Translations under genes and position numbers: made by a program
The notes under the pieces: generated by a model
Seen by the model: the letters and a program-made list of their open reading frames with translations, nothing else
The model's database searches: none
Told to the model about the DNA's origin: nothing
In this document: piece by piece, positions 26,684 through 36,161 of the stretch
Layout: each line of letters opens with the position of its first letter
How positions within the stretch are numbered: position 1 is the first letter of the stretch
Assembly (NCBI RefSeq): GCF_000721075.1
Contig: NZ_JOEQ01000021.1
Location: 62,001-126,000, forward strand
Length of the DNA: 64,000 nucleotides
Source: Streptosporangium amethystogenes
GTDB taxonomy: Bacteria > Actinomycetota > Actinomycetes > Streptosporangiales > Streptosporangiaceae
Direction of reading: 5' to 3'

Positions 26684-28251
26684 CTGCCACCCCCGTCGGC
26701 CGCCGCGTCATCCGACCACGCGCCGCGGCCGCGCAGCGATTCCAGATAGACCTTGAGCTTGGGATGCCCCGGAGCCTTCAGCTCGGCCTGCCTGCCCACC
26801 TCGTGGGCACGCTGCATGAGGATGTCGGGCCTGCACGCCTCGTCGAGACCCGAGATCGTACTCTGGGCGATCTCCAGCGCCTCGTCCACATCGCCCTCAA
26901 GGATCTTGCACTGGGCGCGGTCGAACTTGATGAAGGTCGGGTCGAGCCAGTCGGTCGGGCCGTACTTGGTGAGCGCCTGTTCCAGGATGAGGTCGGCCTC
27001 CATCGCCTGCCCGAGCTTGACCAGCGCGTCTCCCTGGTGAAAGTAGAGCTGGCGCTCGGTGTAACCGAAGGTCGCGTCATCCTGGTCCGCGGCGGTCATC
27101 TGGGAGAAGGCCGCCCTGGCCCGGGACAGCGCCCGCTTCGCCTGGTCGACCACGTCCTTCTTGCCCGCGCCCGACATCATCGCCAGCGCCCGGGCCTCGA
27201 CCACCGGGGCCATGGCCTGGGCCGCGCAGGGCGTCTGCCCGGCCAGGTCCCGGCTCTTCTTCGCGAGGTTGAGCGCCTCACGCGGGTCACCGTAGTAGAG
27301 CGGAACCAGAGCCTCCCTGGCCGTGACCCACGCCCGCAACGCGCGGTCGCCGGTCTCGTCCGCGGCGGTCCGGCCGGTCCTGAAGAAGGATCGGGCGAGC
27401 CTGTGGTCGCCGAGATTGACCATGATCATGCCGCTCAGGCCCGCCAGCTGGGCCGCCATGCGGCACAACCGTTCCTGCAGGTCGACCGGCTGGCGCCGTT
27501 CCATGGCCTTGCGTACCGCGCTGAACTCCAGCATCACGTCGCACAGCAGCCTGAGCGGGGGGGTGTTCATGTACTGGCGGCCGAAGCCGATGGTGGATTC
27601 CTCCCACTGGTCGAGCATCGCGGGCGAGACGGTGGCCGAAACCAGCGTGTCGTCCATCCTCCTGCGGATGCTCTCCACCGATCCAAGCACCTGTCCGTCC
27701 AGCACGATGCCACTGCCTGCCAGGAGCTGTAAGAGTGTCCTCCGTAACACGTTCTCGTCCTCCTCGCCCCCGTCCGCGGAAAGGTCCAAGCCGATCGGCT
27801 GGATCAGCAGCTCGCGCGGATCAGGGGATGTGTCGGGTCTTCCGTCCTGGAGATCGCCTCGGACGACACCGGGCATCCGGTGGCCGTGGCCGCAGATGCA
27901 CGGGCCGTCGTACCCGAGGGAGGCCGGCTCGACTCGGTAGGCGGAGCACAGGTAGTGCAGGTACTCGGGACCGGGACGCTTCAGCCCGCTCTCGTACGCG
28001 GACAGCAACGTCTCACCGATGCCGGGAGCCGACTTGCCGTCGCGTTCGAACAGCGCCCGTATCTGTTCGATCACGTCCGCGAGGGCGACACCGTGCGCCA
28101 GGCGGTGACCTTTAACCCGTGTAGTCCCGAATTGCGAATTGCATTTCTCGTAGATTTCCTCGGCTATCTGCGCCGAGGACTTACCGGCGGCCAGGCCACG
28201 GGCCCGGACCTGCCGTGCTAGTTCTGTCTCCCTGTGCTGCCTGCCGGACAT
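26680..28251 (-). CDS. XRE-type HTH regulator with TPR-like C-terminal domain
   Basis: 523 residues from ATG 28251 (GAGAGGGG site). The N-terminal part contains a helix-turn-helix region (VALADVIEQIRALFERDGKSAPGIGETLLSAYESGLKRPGPEYLHYLCSAYRVEP). The C-terminal 350 residues are helical repeats typical of TPR-bearing regulators (RAWVTAREALVPLYYGDPREALNLAKKSRDLAG, RQLYFHQGDALVKLGQ). TPR-type regulators of Firmicutes bind small peptides; whether this one does is not known. It is coupled to a GNAT gene and faces a small divergent gene. Confidence 0.85.
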   Translation of the reverse strand: MSGRQHRETELARQVRARGLAAGKSSAQIAEEIYEKCNSQFGTTRVKGHRLAHGVALADVIEQIRALFERDGKSAPGIGETLLSAYESGLKRPGPEYLHYLCSAYRVEPASLGYDGPCICGHGHRMPGVVRGDLQDGRPDTSPDPRELLIQPIGLDLSADGGEEDENVLRRTLLQLLAGSGIVLDGQVLGSVESIRRRMDDTLVSATVSPAMLDQWEESTIGFGRQYMNTPPLRLLCDVMLEFSAVRKAMERRQPVDLQERLCRMAAQLAGLSGMIMVNLGDHRLARSFFRTGRTAADETGDRALRAWVTAREALVPLYYGDPREALNLAKKSRDLAGQTPCAAQAMAPVVEARALAMMSGAGKKDVVDQAKRALSRARAAFSQMTAADQDDATFGYTERQLYFHQGDALVKLGQAMEADLILEQALTKYGPTDWLDPTFIKFDRAQCKILEGDVDEALEIAQSTISGLDEACRPDILMQRAHEVGRQAELKAPGHPKLKVYLESLRGRGAWSDDAAADGGGS

Positions 28252-28592
28252 ACCGGCCCCTCTCTCGTGGCCAGCTGGGCTGGCTGGCACACTTAGTCCC
28301 GACCGGTCCTCTCTCCCTTGACACACTGTGATCTTTTCGTCGCACTGTGCCTACCGAGAATGATGGACCACGTTTGACTCATCCGGAACGCGCCAATAAA
28401 GCCATCGGCTAAGAATCGTCCTCCAGCGGACTGTTTCTTTCAACCTACTTGGCACAACGCCCACCCTGAACTGGGTTTTCCCTGAATTGACCCACGGGGC
28501 CGCCGTGAGTCATCTTTGGCGGGCAGCACCGAAGGCGTGATCGAGCGAACACGATTCGGTGCCGGCAAACCGAAACCACGAGGAGGGGCGAG
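28252..28592. promoter_or_regulatory. Divergent intergenic region, XRE-TPR regulator versus small protein
   Basis: 341 bases with locally reduced GC. TTGACA at 28318-28323 on the plus strand is a good -35-like hexamer, but no convincing -10 follows at 17-18 bases. The region should hold promoters for both flanking genes and is the natural place for autoregulation. Confidence 0.4.
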
Positions 28593-28877
28593 GTGGGTGA
28601 AGACGATTTCCGACACCTGGAACGACTGGTGACGGAGCTTGACTGCCGCGGGCTGCACGCCCGTGTGGTGCGGACCCACTCGGGCCGTGCGTTCGTGCGA
28701 GTGATCAACCCGAAGGCCACCAGCCTCGCGGAGAACGTCACCTGCCGGGCACAGGCCACCCCCAGCCACCGGGATTGGTACTACTGGTGGTCCTGGGGTG
28801 AACGGATGCACACGGTGGAAGACCCAGCCGGTGCCGCGACCAAGGTCGCACGCGTACTCGCCGCGGTAGGGGAATGA
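28593..28877 (+). CDS. Small conserved-looking protein of unknown function
   Basis: 94 residues from GTG 28593, with a very strong AGGAGGGGCGAG site. It looks globular, with a Trp/Tyr cluster (RDWYYWWSWGERMH) and amphipathic helices at both ends. No family is recognised. It is divergent from the XRE-TPR regulator, an arrangement often seen for a regulator and its target. Confidence 0.72.
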   Translation: MGEDDFRHLERLVTELDCRGLHARVVRTHSGRAFVRVINPKATSLAENVTCRAQATPSHRDWYYWWSWGERMHTVEDPAGAATKVARVLAAVGE

Positions 28878-28934
28878 GGTGAGCGGTGCGAAGGGCTTCA
28901 CCTGCCCGACGCGCCGTACCTACCACGGCCCGGC

Positions 28935-28993
28935 GGAGCCGACGGGATGACCGGTGCGGAGCGTCCTCGGACGCTGGTCACCCCGTCGGCTCC
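28935..28993. terminator. Long nested inverted repeat
   Basis: GGAGCCGACGGG (28935-28946) pairs with CCCGTCGGCTCC (28982-28993); inside, TGACC pairs with GGTCA and AGCGTCC with GGACGCT. That gives 24 pairs, broken only by single-base and one 7-base bulge. It begins 58 bases after the small-protein stop and could act as a terminator, or as a cruciform/structured RNA. Confidence 0.65.
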
Positions 28994-29179
28994 GAATCGT
29001 CGGACCGCCCGGCCGCGCCGCCTTCCATGAGGGAGTGCCGGCCGGACACGCGCGGACTCCCGGTGGTGAAACCGCGGAGGCTCTCGCGAGCCGAAACCCA
29101 CGAACTGCCGTAAGGCAAAGGCTGCCGCCTGGTCTCTCGTCCGGGCGGTGAAGTAGGAGGGATCCCCCTCGGGAACGGC

Positions 29180-29209
29180 ACGGGACACGCTTCCGGGTGC
29201 GTGTCCCGT
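29180..29209. terminator. 11-bp hairpin upstream of mscS
   Basis: ACGGGACACGC and GCGTGTCCCGT flank an 8-base loop. It lies about 170 bases before mscS and 300 after the previous gene. It may be a second terminator or part of a leader. Confidence 0.45.
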
Positions 29210-29377
29210 CCGGGCCGCCCGTCACCGGGGCATCCGGGTCCGCCTCCGCGGCCCCAGATCCGGATGTCCCCGTCTTCCCCGGCGTGATGTGACGGAGGCC
29301 GGTTCGATCGGCAATATGGGTAGGTCGCATGACTCGCCCATCTGACGCGTCGATCCGATCCGAGAGGGATCCACTCC

Positions 29378-30427
29378 GTGTTCCTGCTTTCCCCCACGCC
29401 CGTCCCCAGTCCCACCCCTAGCCTGACTCCCAGCGTGACCCCAACCGTCACCTCGACCCCCGACCCTGGAGTCGTGGTCGAGGAGCTTCTCGACATGAGC
29501 GCGGGTCTGACAAAGGGCTGCGGGGACGGCGGAGGGATGATCTGCGACTTCGTGCAGATGATCGTCCCCGTGAGCTGGGCGGCTCCTGCGATCGCAGGCG
29601 TGATCGCCATCGCGCTGGTCGTGGTCATCGCGCTGGTTCTGCGCAACGTGGCGCACCGGCTGATCAGCCGGGTGGTGCGGAAGGCCTCCTCCGGGCGCAC
29701 GTCCCTGGCGGGGCGGCTACGCGGCAGGGAGGCGGTGACCCCGGAGGGCCTCGACGCGATCGTGGCCGAGCGGCGCAGACAGCGGGCTGAGACCATCGGT
29801 TCCGTGCTCAAGCCGGTCGCCTCGATCATCATCCTGGGCACCGCCGCGCTGACCGTCCTGGAGCGGCTCTCCGTCCCCATCGCCCCCCTGCTGACCAGCG
29901 TGGGCATTCTGGGTGTGGCGGTCGGCTTCGGTGCCCAGGAACTCGTCAAGGACTTCATCGCGGGCATGTTCATGCTCCTGGAGGACCAGTACGGCGTGGG
30001 CGACGTGATCGACACGGGCACCGCGATCGGCACCGTGGAGGCCGTCACCCTGCGCATCACCCGCCTGCGCGACAGCGACGGCCGGGTCTGGTACATCCGT
30101 AACGGCACCATCACCCGCGTCGGCAACGAGTCCCAGGGATGGTCTCGCGCCACCGTCGACGTGCCCGTGGCCTACGCCTCCGACATCCCCGCGGTCCGCG
30201 ACCTGCTCAAGCAGGTCGCGGACGAGATATGGAACGACCTCGCCTTCCGCGACTCCATCATCGTCGAGGAGCCGCAGGTCTGGGGCATCGAGCAGATCTC
30301 CGACACCGCCGTCATCTTCAGGATCAGCGTCAAGACCATCCCCTCCCGGCAGGCGGAGGTCGCCCGCGAGCTCCGCGTCCGGGTCAAGTCCGCCCTCGAC
30401 CGAGCCGAAATCCCGATCGCCGGCTGA
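29378..30427 (+). CDS. MscS-type mechanosensitive channel
   Basis: 349 residues from GTG 29378. After a short Pro/Thr-rich N-terminus comes one strong membrane span (WAAPAIAGVIAIALVVVIALVL), a second (ILGTAALTVLERLSV) and the pore-lining TM3 (GILGVAVGFGAQELVKDFIAGMFMLLEDQYGVGDVI), the MscS hallmark. The beta domain and C-terminal cytoplasmic part follow. It releases solutes on hypo-osmotic shock. The truncated haemoglobin gene follows after 19 bases. Confidence 0.93.
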   Translation: MFLLSPTPVPSPTPSLTPSVTPTVTSTPDPGVVVEELLDMSAGLTKGCGDGGGMICDFVQMIVPVSWAAPAIAGVIAIALVVVIALVLRNVAHRLISRVVRKASSGRTSLAGRLRGREAVTPEGLDAIVAERRRQRAETIGSVLKPVASIIILGTAALTVLERLSVPIAPLLTSVGILGVAVGFGAQELVKDFIAGMFMLLEDQYGVGDVIDTGTAIGTVEAVTLRITRLRDSDGRVWYIRNGTITRVGNESQGWSRATVDVPVAYASDIPAVRDLLKQVADEIWNDLAFRDSIIVEEPQVWGIEQISDTAVIFRISVKTIPSRQAEVARELRVRVKSALDRAEIPIAG

Positions 30428-30446
30428 CGTCAATTAGGCTGGAGGC

Positions 30447-30845
30447 GTGTCCGTTACCCCCGGGGAATCCCAGTCCTTCTACGACGCCGTCGGCGGCGAA
30501 GAGACCTTCAGGCGTCTGGTGCATCACTTCTACCAAGGAGTCGCGGCCGATCCGGTGCTACGGCCGCTTTATCCCGAAGATGATCTAGACGGGGCCGAAG
30601 AGCGGCTGCGCCTGTTCCTCATCCAGTACTGGGGCGGCCCCAGCACCTACAGCGCGCAGCGGGGCCACCCGCGCCTGCGGATGCGGCACAACCCGTTCGT
30701 CATCCGCTCGGTCGAGCACGACGCCTGGCTCAGGCACATGCATGACGCGGTGCTCTCCCTGAAGCTCCCCGAGGACCTGGAGAAACGTCTCTGGGACTAT
30801 CTCGTGTACGCGGCGAGCAGCATGATCAACGCCCCTGACGCATAA
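30447..30845 (+). CDS. glbO: Group II truncated haemoglobin (GlbO type)
   Basis: 132 residues from GTG 30447. Features include [34 protein letters not shown], the YWGGPSTYS segment with the Tyr/Trp of group II proteins, and [21 protein letters not shown] with the proximal His. It binds O2 and may scavenge NO or deliver oxygen to oxidases. It lies between mscS and a glucosidase gene, probably on one transcript. Confidence 0.94.
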   Translation: MSVTPGESQSFYDAVGGEETFRRLVHHFYQGVAADPVLRPLYPEDDLDGAEERLRLFLIQYWGGPSTYSAQRGHPRLRMRHNPFVIRSVEHDAWLRHMHDAVLSLKLPEDLEKRLWDYLVYAASSMINAPDA

Positions 30846-30875
30846 ACATCGTCAAGCGGGGGCAGTCCAAAGCAC

Positions 30876-32411
30876 ATGGAATCCCCCTGGTGGCGTGATG
30901 CCGTCGTCTACGAGATCTACGTTCGCAGCTTCGCCGACGCCTCCGGAGACGGCGTCGGCGATCTGCCCGGCATCCGGCAGCGCCTGCCGTACCTCGCGGA
31001 ACTCGGTGTGGACGCGATCTGGCTGACCCCCTTCTACCGCTCCCCCATGGCCGACGGCGGCTACGACGTTGCCGACTATCGCGACGTCGACCCCCTTTTC
31101 GGCACGCTCGCCGACTTCGACGAGCTCGTCGCCGAGGCGCATCGGCTCGGTCTCCGGGTGATCGTGGACATCGTCCCGAACCACAGCTCCTCGGCTCACG
31201 AGTGGTTCCAGGCCGCGCTGCGCGGTGAGGGACGCGATCGCTACATCTTCCGTGACGGCGGTGACCTGCCTCCCAACAACTGGCAGTCGACCTTCAGCGG
31301 CCCGGCCTGGACCAGGACCCCCGACGGACAGTGGTATTTGCACCTTTTCGCTGCGGAACAACCTGACTTCAACTGGCGCAACCCCGAGGTGCACGCCGAG
31401 TTCCTCGACGTACTGCGGTTCTGGCTCGACCGAGGGGTGGACGGGTTCAGGATCGACGTGGCGATGGGCCTGTACAAGGCCGAGGATATGCCGGACACCC
31501 CGCCGCAGGACCAGGCGTTCAAGGCCGAGTCGCCGATCTGGGGACGGCCCGAGGTGCACGAGGTCTACCGTGCCTGGCGCAAGGTGCTCGACTCCTACGA
31601 CGGTGAGCGGGTGGCGGTCGGCGAGGTCTGGACCGACTCCGTCGAGGATCTCGCGCTCTACCTCCGTCCTGACGAGCTCCACCAGAGCTTCAACTTCGCC
31701 TGGCTGGAGGCCCCCTGGTCCGGACCCGCGTTCAAAAAGATCATCGATGACACGCTGGCCACGGTGACCGCTCCCACCTGGGTGCTCTCCAACCACGACG
31801 TGGTCCGCCATGTGACCCGGTACGGCGACGGCCTGACCAACTCCACCATGGGCCTGGCCCGCGCCCGCGCGGCGCTGCTCGCCATGCTCGCCCTACCGGG
31901 CTCCGCATATCTCTACCAGGGGGAGGAACTGGGCCTCCCCGAGGTGAAGAATCTTCCCCCGGAGACCCGTCAGGACCCCATCTTCGCCCGTTCCAAGGGA
32001 GAGCTGCCCGGCCGTGACGGCTGCCGGGTCCCCATCCCCTGGTCCGGCATGGCCGAACCGTACGGCTTCTCGCCCGATGGAGCGCGGCCCTGGCTGCCCC
32101 AGCCCGTGGAGTGGGCCGTGCTCTCCGCCGAGCGCCAGTCGAGTGATCCCGGCTCGACGCTGAGCTTCTACCAGGAGGTCCTGCGGGTCCGCCGCGGCCT
32201 CCGCGGCACGTTGCCCGAAGAGATCACCTGGCAGGAGAGCCCCGAGGAGGCCCTCATCTTCAACCGGGGTTCCCTGATCTGCGTCGTCAACTGCGGTTCC
32301 CAGCCGGTGCAACTGCCGCCGCACGACCGCGTCCTGATCGGCAGCGCCCCGGTGGAGGGCCACCTGCTCCTGCCGGACAGCGCGGTCTGGCTGTACGCCC
32401 CCGAGGTCTGA
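30876..32411 (+). CDS. GH13 family alpha-glucosidase-type glycoside hydrolase
   Basis: 511 residues. The GH13 regions are clear: WWRDAVVYEIYVRSFADASGDGVGDL, DIVPNHSS, GFRIDVA with nucleophile D194, AVGEVW with acid/base E250 and SNHDVVRH with D308. No signal peptide, so it acts inside the cell on maltodextrins, sucrose isomers or trehalose-like substrates; which one is not decidable. A perfect hairpin follows the stop by 7 bases. Confidence 0.92.
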   Translation: MESPWWRDAVVYEIYVRSFADASGDGVGDLPGIRQRLPYLAELGVDAIWLTPFYRSPMADGGYDVADYRDVDPLFGTLADFDELVAEAHRLGLRVIVDIVPNHSSSAHEWFQAALRGEGRDRYIFRDGGDLPPNNWQSTFSGPAWTRTPDGQWYLHLFAAEQPDFNWRNPEVHAEFLDVLRFWLDRGVDGFRIDVAMGLYKAEDMPDTPPQDQAFKAESPIWGRPEVHEVYRAWRKVLDSYDGERVAVGEVWTDSVEDLALYLRPDELHQSFNFAWLEAPWSGPAFKKIIDDTLATVTAPTWVLSNHDVVRHVTRYGDGLTNSTMGLARARAALLAMLALPGSAYLYQGEELGLPEVKNLPPETRQDPIFARSKGELPGRDGCRVPIPWSGMAEPYGFSPDGARPWLPQPVEWAVLSAERQSSDPGSTLSFYQEVLRVRRGLRGTLPEEITWQESPEEALIFNRGSLICVVNCGSQPVQLPPHDRVLIGSAPVEGHLLLPDSAVWLYAPEV

Positions 32412-32418
32412 CGGCTTT

Positions 32419-32451
32419 CGGCAGGCGGTGGACGGCGTCCGCCGCCTGCCG
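32419..32451 (+). terminator. 15-bp terminator after GH13 gene
   Basis: CGGCAGGCGGTGGAC and GTCCGCCGCCTGCCG pair over 15 bases with a single G-T wobble and a 3-base loop. It starts 8 bases after the stop codon and faces a convergent thioesterase gene, so it may work in both directions. Confidence 0.85.
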
Positions 32452-32486
32452 ATCCGTGTACGGGTTGTCGAAACTCGGGAAAGGCC

Positions 32487-32879
32487 TCAGACCGCCGCGA
32501 ACCTACGCAGGTAGGCGATCTCATCCTGGCTCAGCCGCCGCGGGGAGGCACTCCCCACGTCGTAGGCCACGATCACCGAGCGGGCCTCAACGAAGATCTC
32601 ATCAGCGTCGCGGATCTCGTACGCGAGGGTGAACCGTACCGGACGGATCTCCGTCACCCACGACTCCACCCGGACCGGGTCGGGTCTGAAGGTGAGGGGA
32701 CGCCGGTAGTCGATCTCATGCCGGGCGATCACCAGTCCGGCGAATGGGGCGTTTCCCTCGCGCTGGGGGTCGATGTGGAACATCCCCAACCGCGCGTCCT
32801 CCAGATAGTCAAGGAACCGCACGTTGTTGACGTGACCCAGCGAGTCGATGTCGGCGAACCTGACAGCCCTGGGGAACAC
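32487..32879 (-). CDS. 4HBT-fold acyl-CoA thioesterase
   Basis: 130 residues from GTG 32879, giving FPRAVRFADIDSLGHVNNVRFLDYLEDARL, the standard hotdog-fold thioesterase start with catalytic Asp. The ending (SQDEIAYLRRF) is also typical. A longer in-frame extension upstream reads as a shadow of the ABC-F gene region. No clear ribosome site was seen for GTG 32879, so the start is somewhat uncertain. Confidence 0.85.
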   Translation of the reverse strand: MFPRAVRFADIDSLGHVNNVRFLDYLEDARLGMFHIDPQREGNAPFAGLVIARHEIDYRRPLTFRPDPVRVESWVTEIRPVRFTLAYEIRDADEIFVEARSVIVAYDVGSASPRRLSQDEIAYLRRFAAV

Positions 32880-33052
32880 ATGTCGGTGGCCATGGCCGAC
32901 CTCGTCCGCGACGCTCTGTCCAAACACACCCAGAACCGTAGCGAGCCCCCGCTGCCCGCCGTACGGCGGGGCACCGGAGGCTCGTTCGGTCGTGACCGGG
33001 AGAACACCCGACACGGCCCGTGCCAGGTTCCCGCCCGTCCCGGAAACCGAGG

Positions 33053-34717
33053 TCAGTCGCGGGTGAGCTTGCGATAGGTGACGCGGTGCGGCCGGGCCGC
33101 GTCGGCCCCCAGACGCTCGATCTTGTTCTTCTCGTAGTCGGCGTAGTTGCCCTCGAACCAGAACCAGTTCGAACCCTCTTCCCAGGCCAGGATGTGGGTC
33201 GCGACGCGGTCCAGGAACCACCGGTCGTGCGAGGTGATGACCGCGCAGCCGGGGAACTCCAGCAGCGCGTTCTCCAGGCTGGAGAGCGTCTCGGTGTCGA
33301 GGTCGTTGGTGGGCTCGTCAAGCAGGAGCACGTTGCCGCCCTGCTTGAGGGTGAGCGCCAGGTTGAGCCGGTTGCGCTCGCCGCCGGACAGGATGCCCGC
33401 CTTCTTCTGCTGGTCCGGACCCTTGAAGCCGAACGCGGCGATGTAGGCACGCGACGGCATCTCGACCTGGCCGACCTTGATGTAGTCGAGCCCGTCGGAG
33501 ACGACCTCCCAGACGTTCTTCGTCGGGTCGATCCCGCCCCGGCTCTGGTCGGCGTAGGAGATCTTGACGGTGTCACCGACGACGATCTCGCCACTGTCCG
33601 GTGTCTCGCTGCCGGTGATCATCCGGAACAGGGTGGTCTTGCCGACGCCGTTCGGACCGATGATGCCGACCAGGCCGTTGCGCGGCAGGTCGAAGGAGAG
33701 GCTCTCCATCAGGACGCGCTCCTCGAAGCCCTTGGTGAGCTTCTCGGCCCGGATGACCGTGGTGCCCAGACGCGGGCCCGGCGGGATCTGGATCTCCTCG
33801 AAGTCGAGCTTGCGGTACTTGTCGGCCTCGGTGGCCATCTCCTCATAGCGCTGCAGACGCGCCCGGCTCTTGGTCTGACGAGCCCTGGCGTTGGAGCGGA
33901 CCCACTCCAGCTCCTCCTCCAAGCGCTTCTTGCGCTTGGCGTCCTTCTGACCTTCGAGCTTGAGCCGAGCGGCCTTGGCCTCCAGGTAGGTGGAGTAGTT
34001 GCCCTCGTAGGCGTGGCAACGGCCGCGGTCGAGCTCCAGGATCCAGTTGGCCACGTTGTCCAGGAAGTAGCGGTCGTGGGTGACGGCCAGGACAGTGCCC
34101 GGGTACTTCTCCAGGTGGGACTCGAGCCACTGGACACTCTCGGCGTCGAGATGGTTGGTGGGCTCGTCGAGCAGGAGCAGGTCGGGCTGCTCCAGGAGCA
34201 GCTTGCAGAGGGCGACCCGGCGGCGCTCTCCACCGGAGAGCTGGGTCACCTCGGCGTCCGGCGGGGGGCAGCGGAGGGCGTCCATCGCCTGCTCCAGCTG
34301 ACTGTCGAGATCCCAGCCGTTGCGGTGGTCGAGGGCGTCCTGGAGCTTGCCCATCTCGTTGAGCAGCTCGTCGCTGTAGTCGGTGGCCATCAGCTCGGCG
34401 ATCTCGTTGAAGCGGTCGAGCATCGCCTTGGTCTCGGCGACGCCCTCTTCGACGTTGCCGAGGACGGTCTTGGATTCGTTGAGGGGGGGCTCCTGCTGGA
34501 GCATGCCAACGGTGAAGCCGGGCATGAGCCGGGCGTCGCCGTTGGACGGCTGCTCCAGGCCCGCCATCATCTTCAGCAGCGTCGACTTTCCGGTGCCGTT
34601 GGGACCCAGGACACCGATCTTGGCGCCCGGCAGGAACGACAGCGTCACGTCGTCGAGGACGACTTTGTCACCGTGCGCCTTGCGCACGCGCTGCAGTGTG
34701 TAGATGTACTCCGGCAT
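33053..34717 (-). CDS. ettA: ABC-F protein, EttA-like translational throttle
   Basis: 554 residues, no membrane spans. Two ABC domains: Walker A GPNGTGKST and GPNGVGKTT, signatures LSGGERRRVAL and LSGGERNRLNLAL, Walker B LLLLDEPTNHLD and VLLLDEPTNDLD. The linker contains the EttA-type arm and coiled coil. EttA binds the ribosomal E site and gates entry into elongation by energy state. Length and start (MPEYIYTLQRVRKAHGDKVVLDD) match the actinobacterial EttA. Confidence 0.95.
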   Translation of the reverse strand: MPEYIYTLQRVRKAHGDKVVLDDVTLSFLPGAKIGVLGPNGTGKSTLLKMMAGLEQPSNGDARLMPGFTVGMLQQEPPLNESKTVLGNVEEGVAETKAMLDRFNEIAELMATDYSDELLNEMGKLQDALDHRNGWDLDSQLEQAMDALRCPPPDAEVTQLSGGERRRVALCKLLLEQPDLLLLDEPTNHLDAESVQWLESHLEKYPGTVLAVTHDRYFLDNVANWILELDRGRCHAYEGNYSTYLEAKAARLKLEGQKDAKRKKRLEEELEWVRSNARARQTKSRARLQRYEEMATEADKYRKLDFEEIQIPPGPRLGTTVIRAEKLTKGFEERVLMESLSFDLPRNGLVGIIGPNGVGKTTLFRMITGSETPDSGEIVVGDTVKISYADQSRGGIDPTKNVWEVVSDGLDYIKVGQVEMPSRAYIAAFGFKGPDQQKKAGILSGGERNRLNLALTLKQGGNVLLLDEPTNDLDTETLSSLENALLEFPGCAVITSHDRWFLDRVATHILAWEEGSNWFWFEGNYADYEKNKIERLGADAARPHRVTYRKLTRD

Positions 34718-34742
34718 GCCTTTAGTTTAGGGCCTGGAAAGT

Positions 34743-36041
34743 TCAGCTAGGGGCGGCCTCGGATCCTGGCCTGCGGGCCGGAGGCACGATGGTGGCCGAC
34801 AGGCAGATCTGGTCGCGGCCGAGTTCCTTGGCACGGTAGAGGGCGAGGTCGGCCGCGGCGAGCAGTTCGATCAGGTCGTCCCCGTGCACGCTCATGATCG
34901 CGACACCGACCGAGATGGTCACGGTGATCATGTTGTCGTCGGCCGGGAGCGCCATCCGTCCCACCCGGGAGCGCAGCCGCTCGGCGACCCTGCGGGCCTC
35001 TGTCACGTCGGCCCTGGGCAGCAGGACGACGAACTCCTCACCGCCGAACCGGCCCACCACGTCATAGTCGCGCAGCTGGCTGCGGATGGTGTCGGCCACC
35101 CCGACGAGGACCTGGTCGCCGATCAGGTGACCATAGGTGTCGTTGACCCTCTTGAAGTGGTCGATGTCGACGATCAGCAGCGCGAGCGTCTCCCCCGTGC
35201 GACGCGCTCTGACGATCTCGGTGTCGGCCTCCCGCTGCCAGGCCGCGGCGTTCAGCAGGCCGGTCTTGAGGTCGGTGCGGGCCGCGGCCTGAAGCTGGGC
35301 GTGCAGCAGGCTGCGCTGGAGCAGCACCACCGGGGGCAGCGCCAGGACCAGCAGAGCCGGATTGAGCCCGCAGGTGATGGAGATGATGACGCCGAGGCAG
35401 AGCTCGACGACGTCGAGGAGCAGGTTCTCCCGATTCCACAGGACCTCCCGCCAGCGACTGTCGGGGTCGGCGGTGTGCGCCGCGATGGCGATCAGCGCGG
35501 TGTTGATCACCGTGAACAGGACCGCGCAGCCGACGGCCACCAGGATCGGCCCTCCGTCGCCCCTGGTCAGCGCGTTCAGGTCACCGACCGCGGCGTGGAA
35601 GAGCAGGGAGGCCGCACATCCGGCCAGGCCGATCGCCGCCGAGCTGAAGACCCGCCGGTAGACGACCGTCGCGCGCACCCGCCTCTGCAGCAGGAACTGG
35701 AGCGGGATGGGCGCCAGAAGCGCGTAGAGCGGCGGGAGCAGCAGCGCGGCGGGCAGCCACCAGGCGGAGAGCAGGTCCCGGTGCACGCCGGCCGGCATGC
35801 CCAGCCTCCGGGTCGCCTCGATGCACACGGCTCCACACGCCATCAGCGCGGTGAAGGTCAGCGCATCGGACCAGCGGAAGACCCCGGATGCCAGGAAGAA
35901 CACGATCGCGGCGAGATCCAGCGCTACTATCCCGCAGAGGTAGCCGACCAGCGGGCGACGCTGTCCAAGCAGGGGCCAGCGATCGGCCAAGGGTGTCATG
36001 CCGTCGCGCGGTTTGACCGAGGTGTGGCTAGGAGCCGCCAT
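34743..36041 (-). CDS. Membrane diguanylate cyclase (GGDEF domain)
   Basis: 432 residues from ATG 36041 (GAGAGGGG site). About six to eight hydrophobic spans (VGYLCGIVALDLAAIVFFLASGVF to LGVIISITCGLNPALLVLALPPVVLL) lead to a GGDEF domain starting LKTGLLNAAAWQREA. The active motif is GGEEF and an RxxD product-inhibition site (RDYD) lies five residues ahead. It should make c-di-GMP, which in filamentous actinomycetes controls development through BldD and RsiG. There is no EAL domain. The preceding leader has paired segments. Confidence 0.93.
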   Translation of the reverse strand: MAAPSHTSVKPRDGMTPLADRWPLLGQRRPLVGYLCGIVALDLAAIVFFLASGVFRWSDALTFTALMACGAVCIEATRRLGMPAGVHRDLLSAWWLPAALLLPPLYALLAPIPLQFLLQRRVRATVVYRRVFSSAAIGLAGCAASLLFHAAVGDLNALTRGDGGPILVAVGCAVLFTVINTALIAIAAHTADPDSRWREVLWNRENLLLDVVELCLGVIISITCGLNPALLVLALPPVVLLQRSLLHAQLQAAARTDLKTGLLNAAAWQREADTEIVRARRTGETLALLIVDIDHFKRVNDTYGHLIGDQVLVGVADTIRSQLRDYDVVGRFGGEEFVVLLPRADVTEARRVAERLRSRVGRMALPADDNMITVTISVGVAIMSVHGDDLIELLAAADLALYRAKELGRDQICLSATIVPPARRPGSEAAPS

Positions 36042-36161
36042 GTCGTCCCCCTCTCCGACTAACGATGTGTAACACAATAGTTGCGGAGTGTGCGACGCGC
36101 GATGGGAACCGCTACCTTTGACGGAGTGGGCCAGCCCACCGGTTGACCTACGTTTTGGAAA

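Larger units (their letters stand above)
28878..29377. other. Gene-free stretch with two hairpins before mscS
   Basis: 500 bases without a supportable gene. It holds the long hairpin at 28935-28993 and an 11-base-pair hairpin at 29180-29209. The last 60 bases supply the GAGAGGG ribosome site of the MscS gene. Confidence 0.5.
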
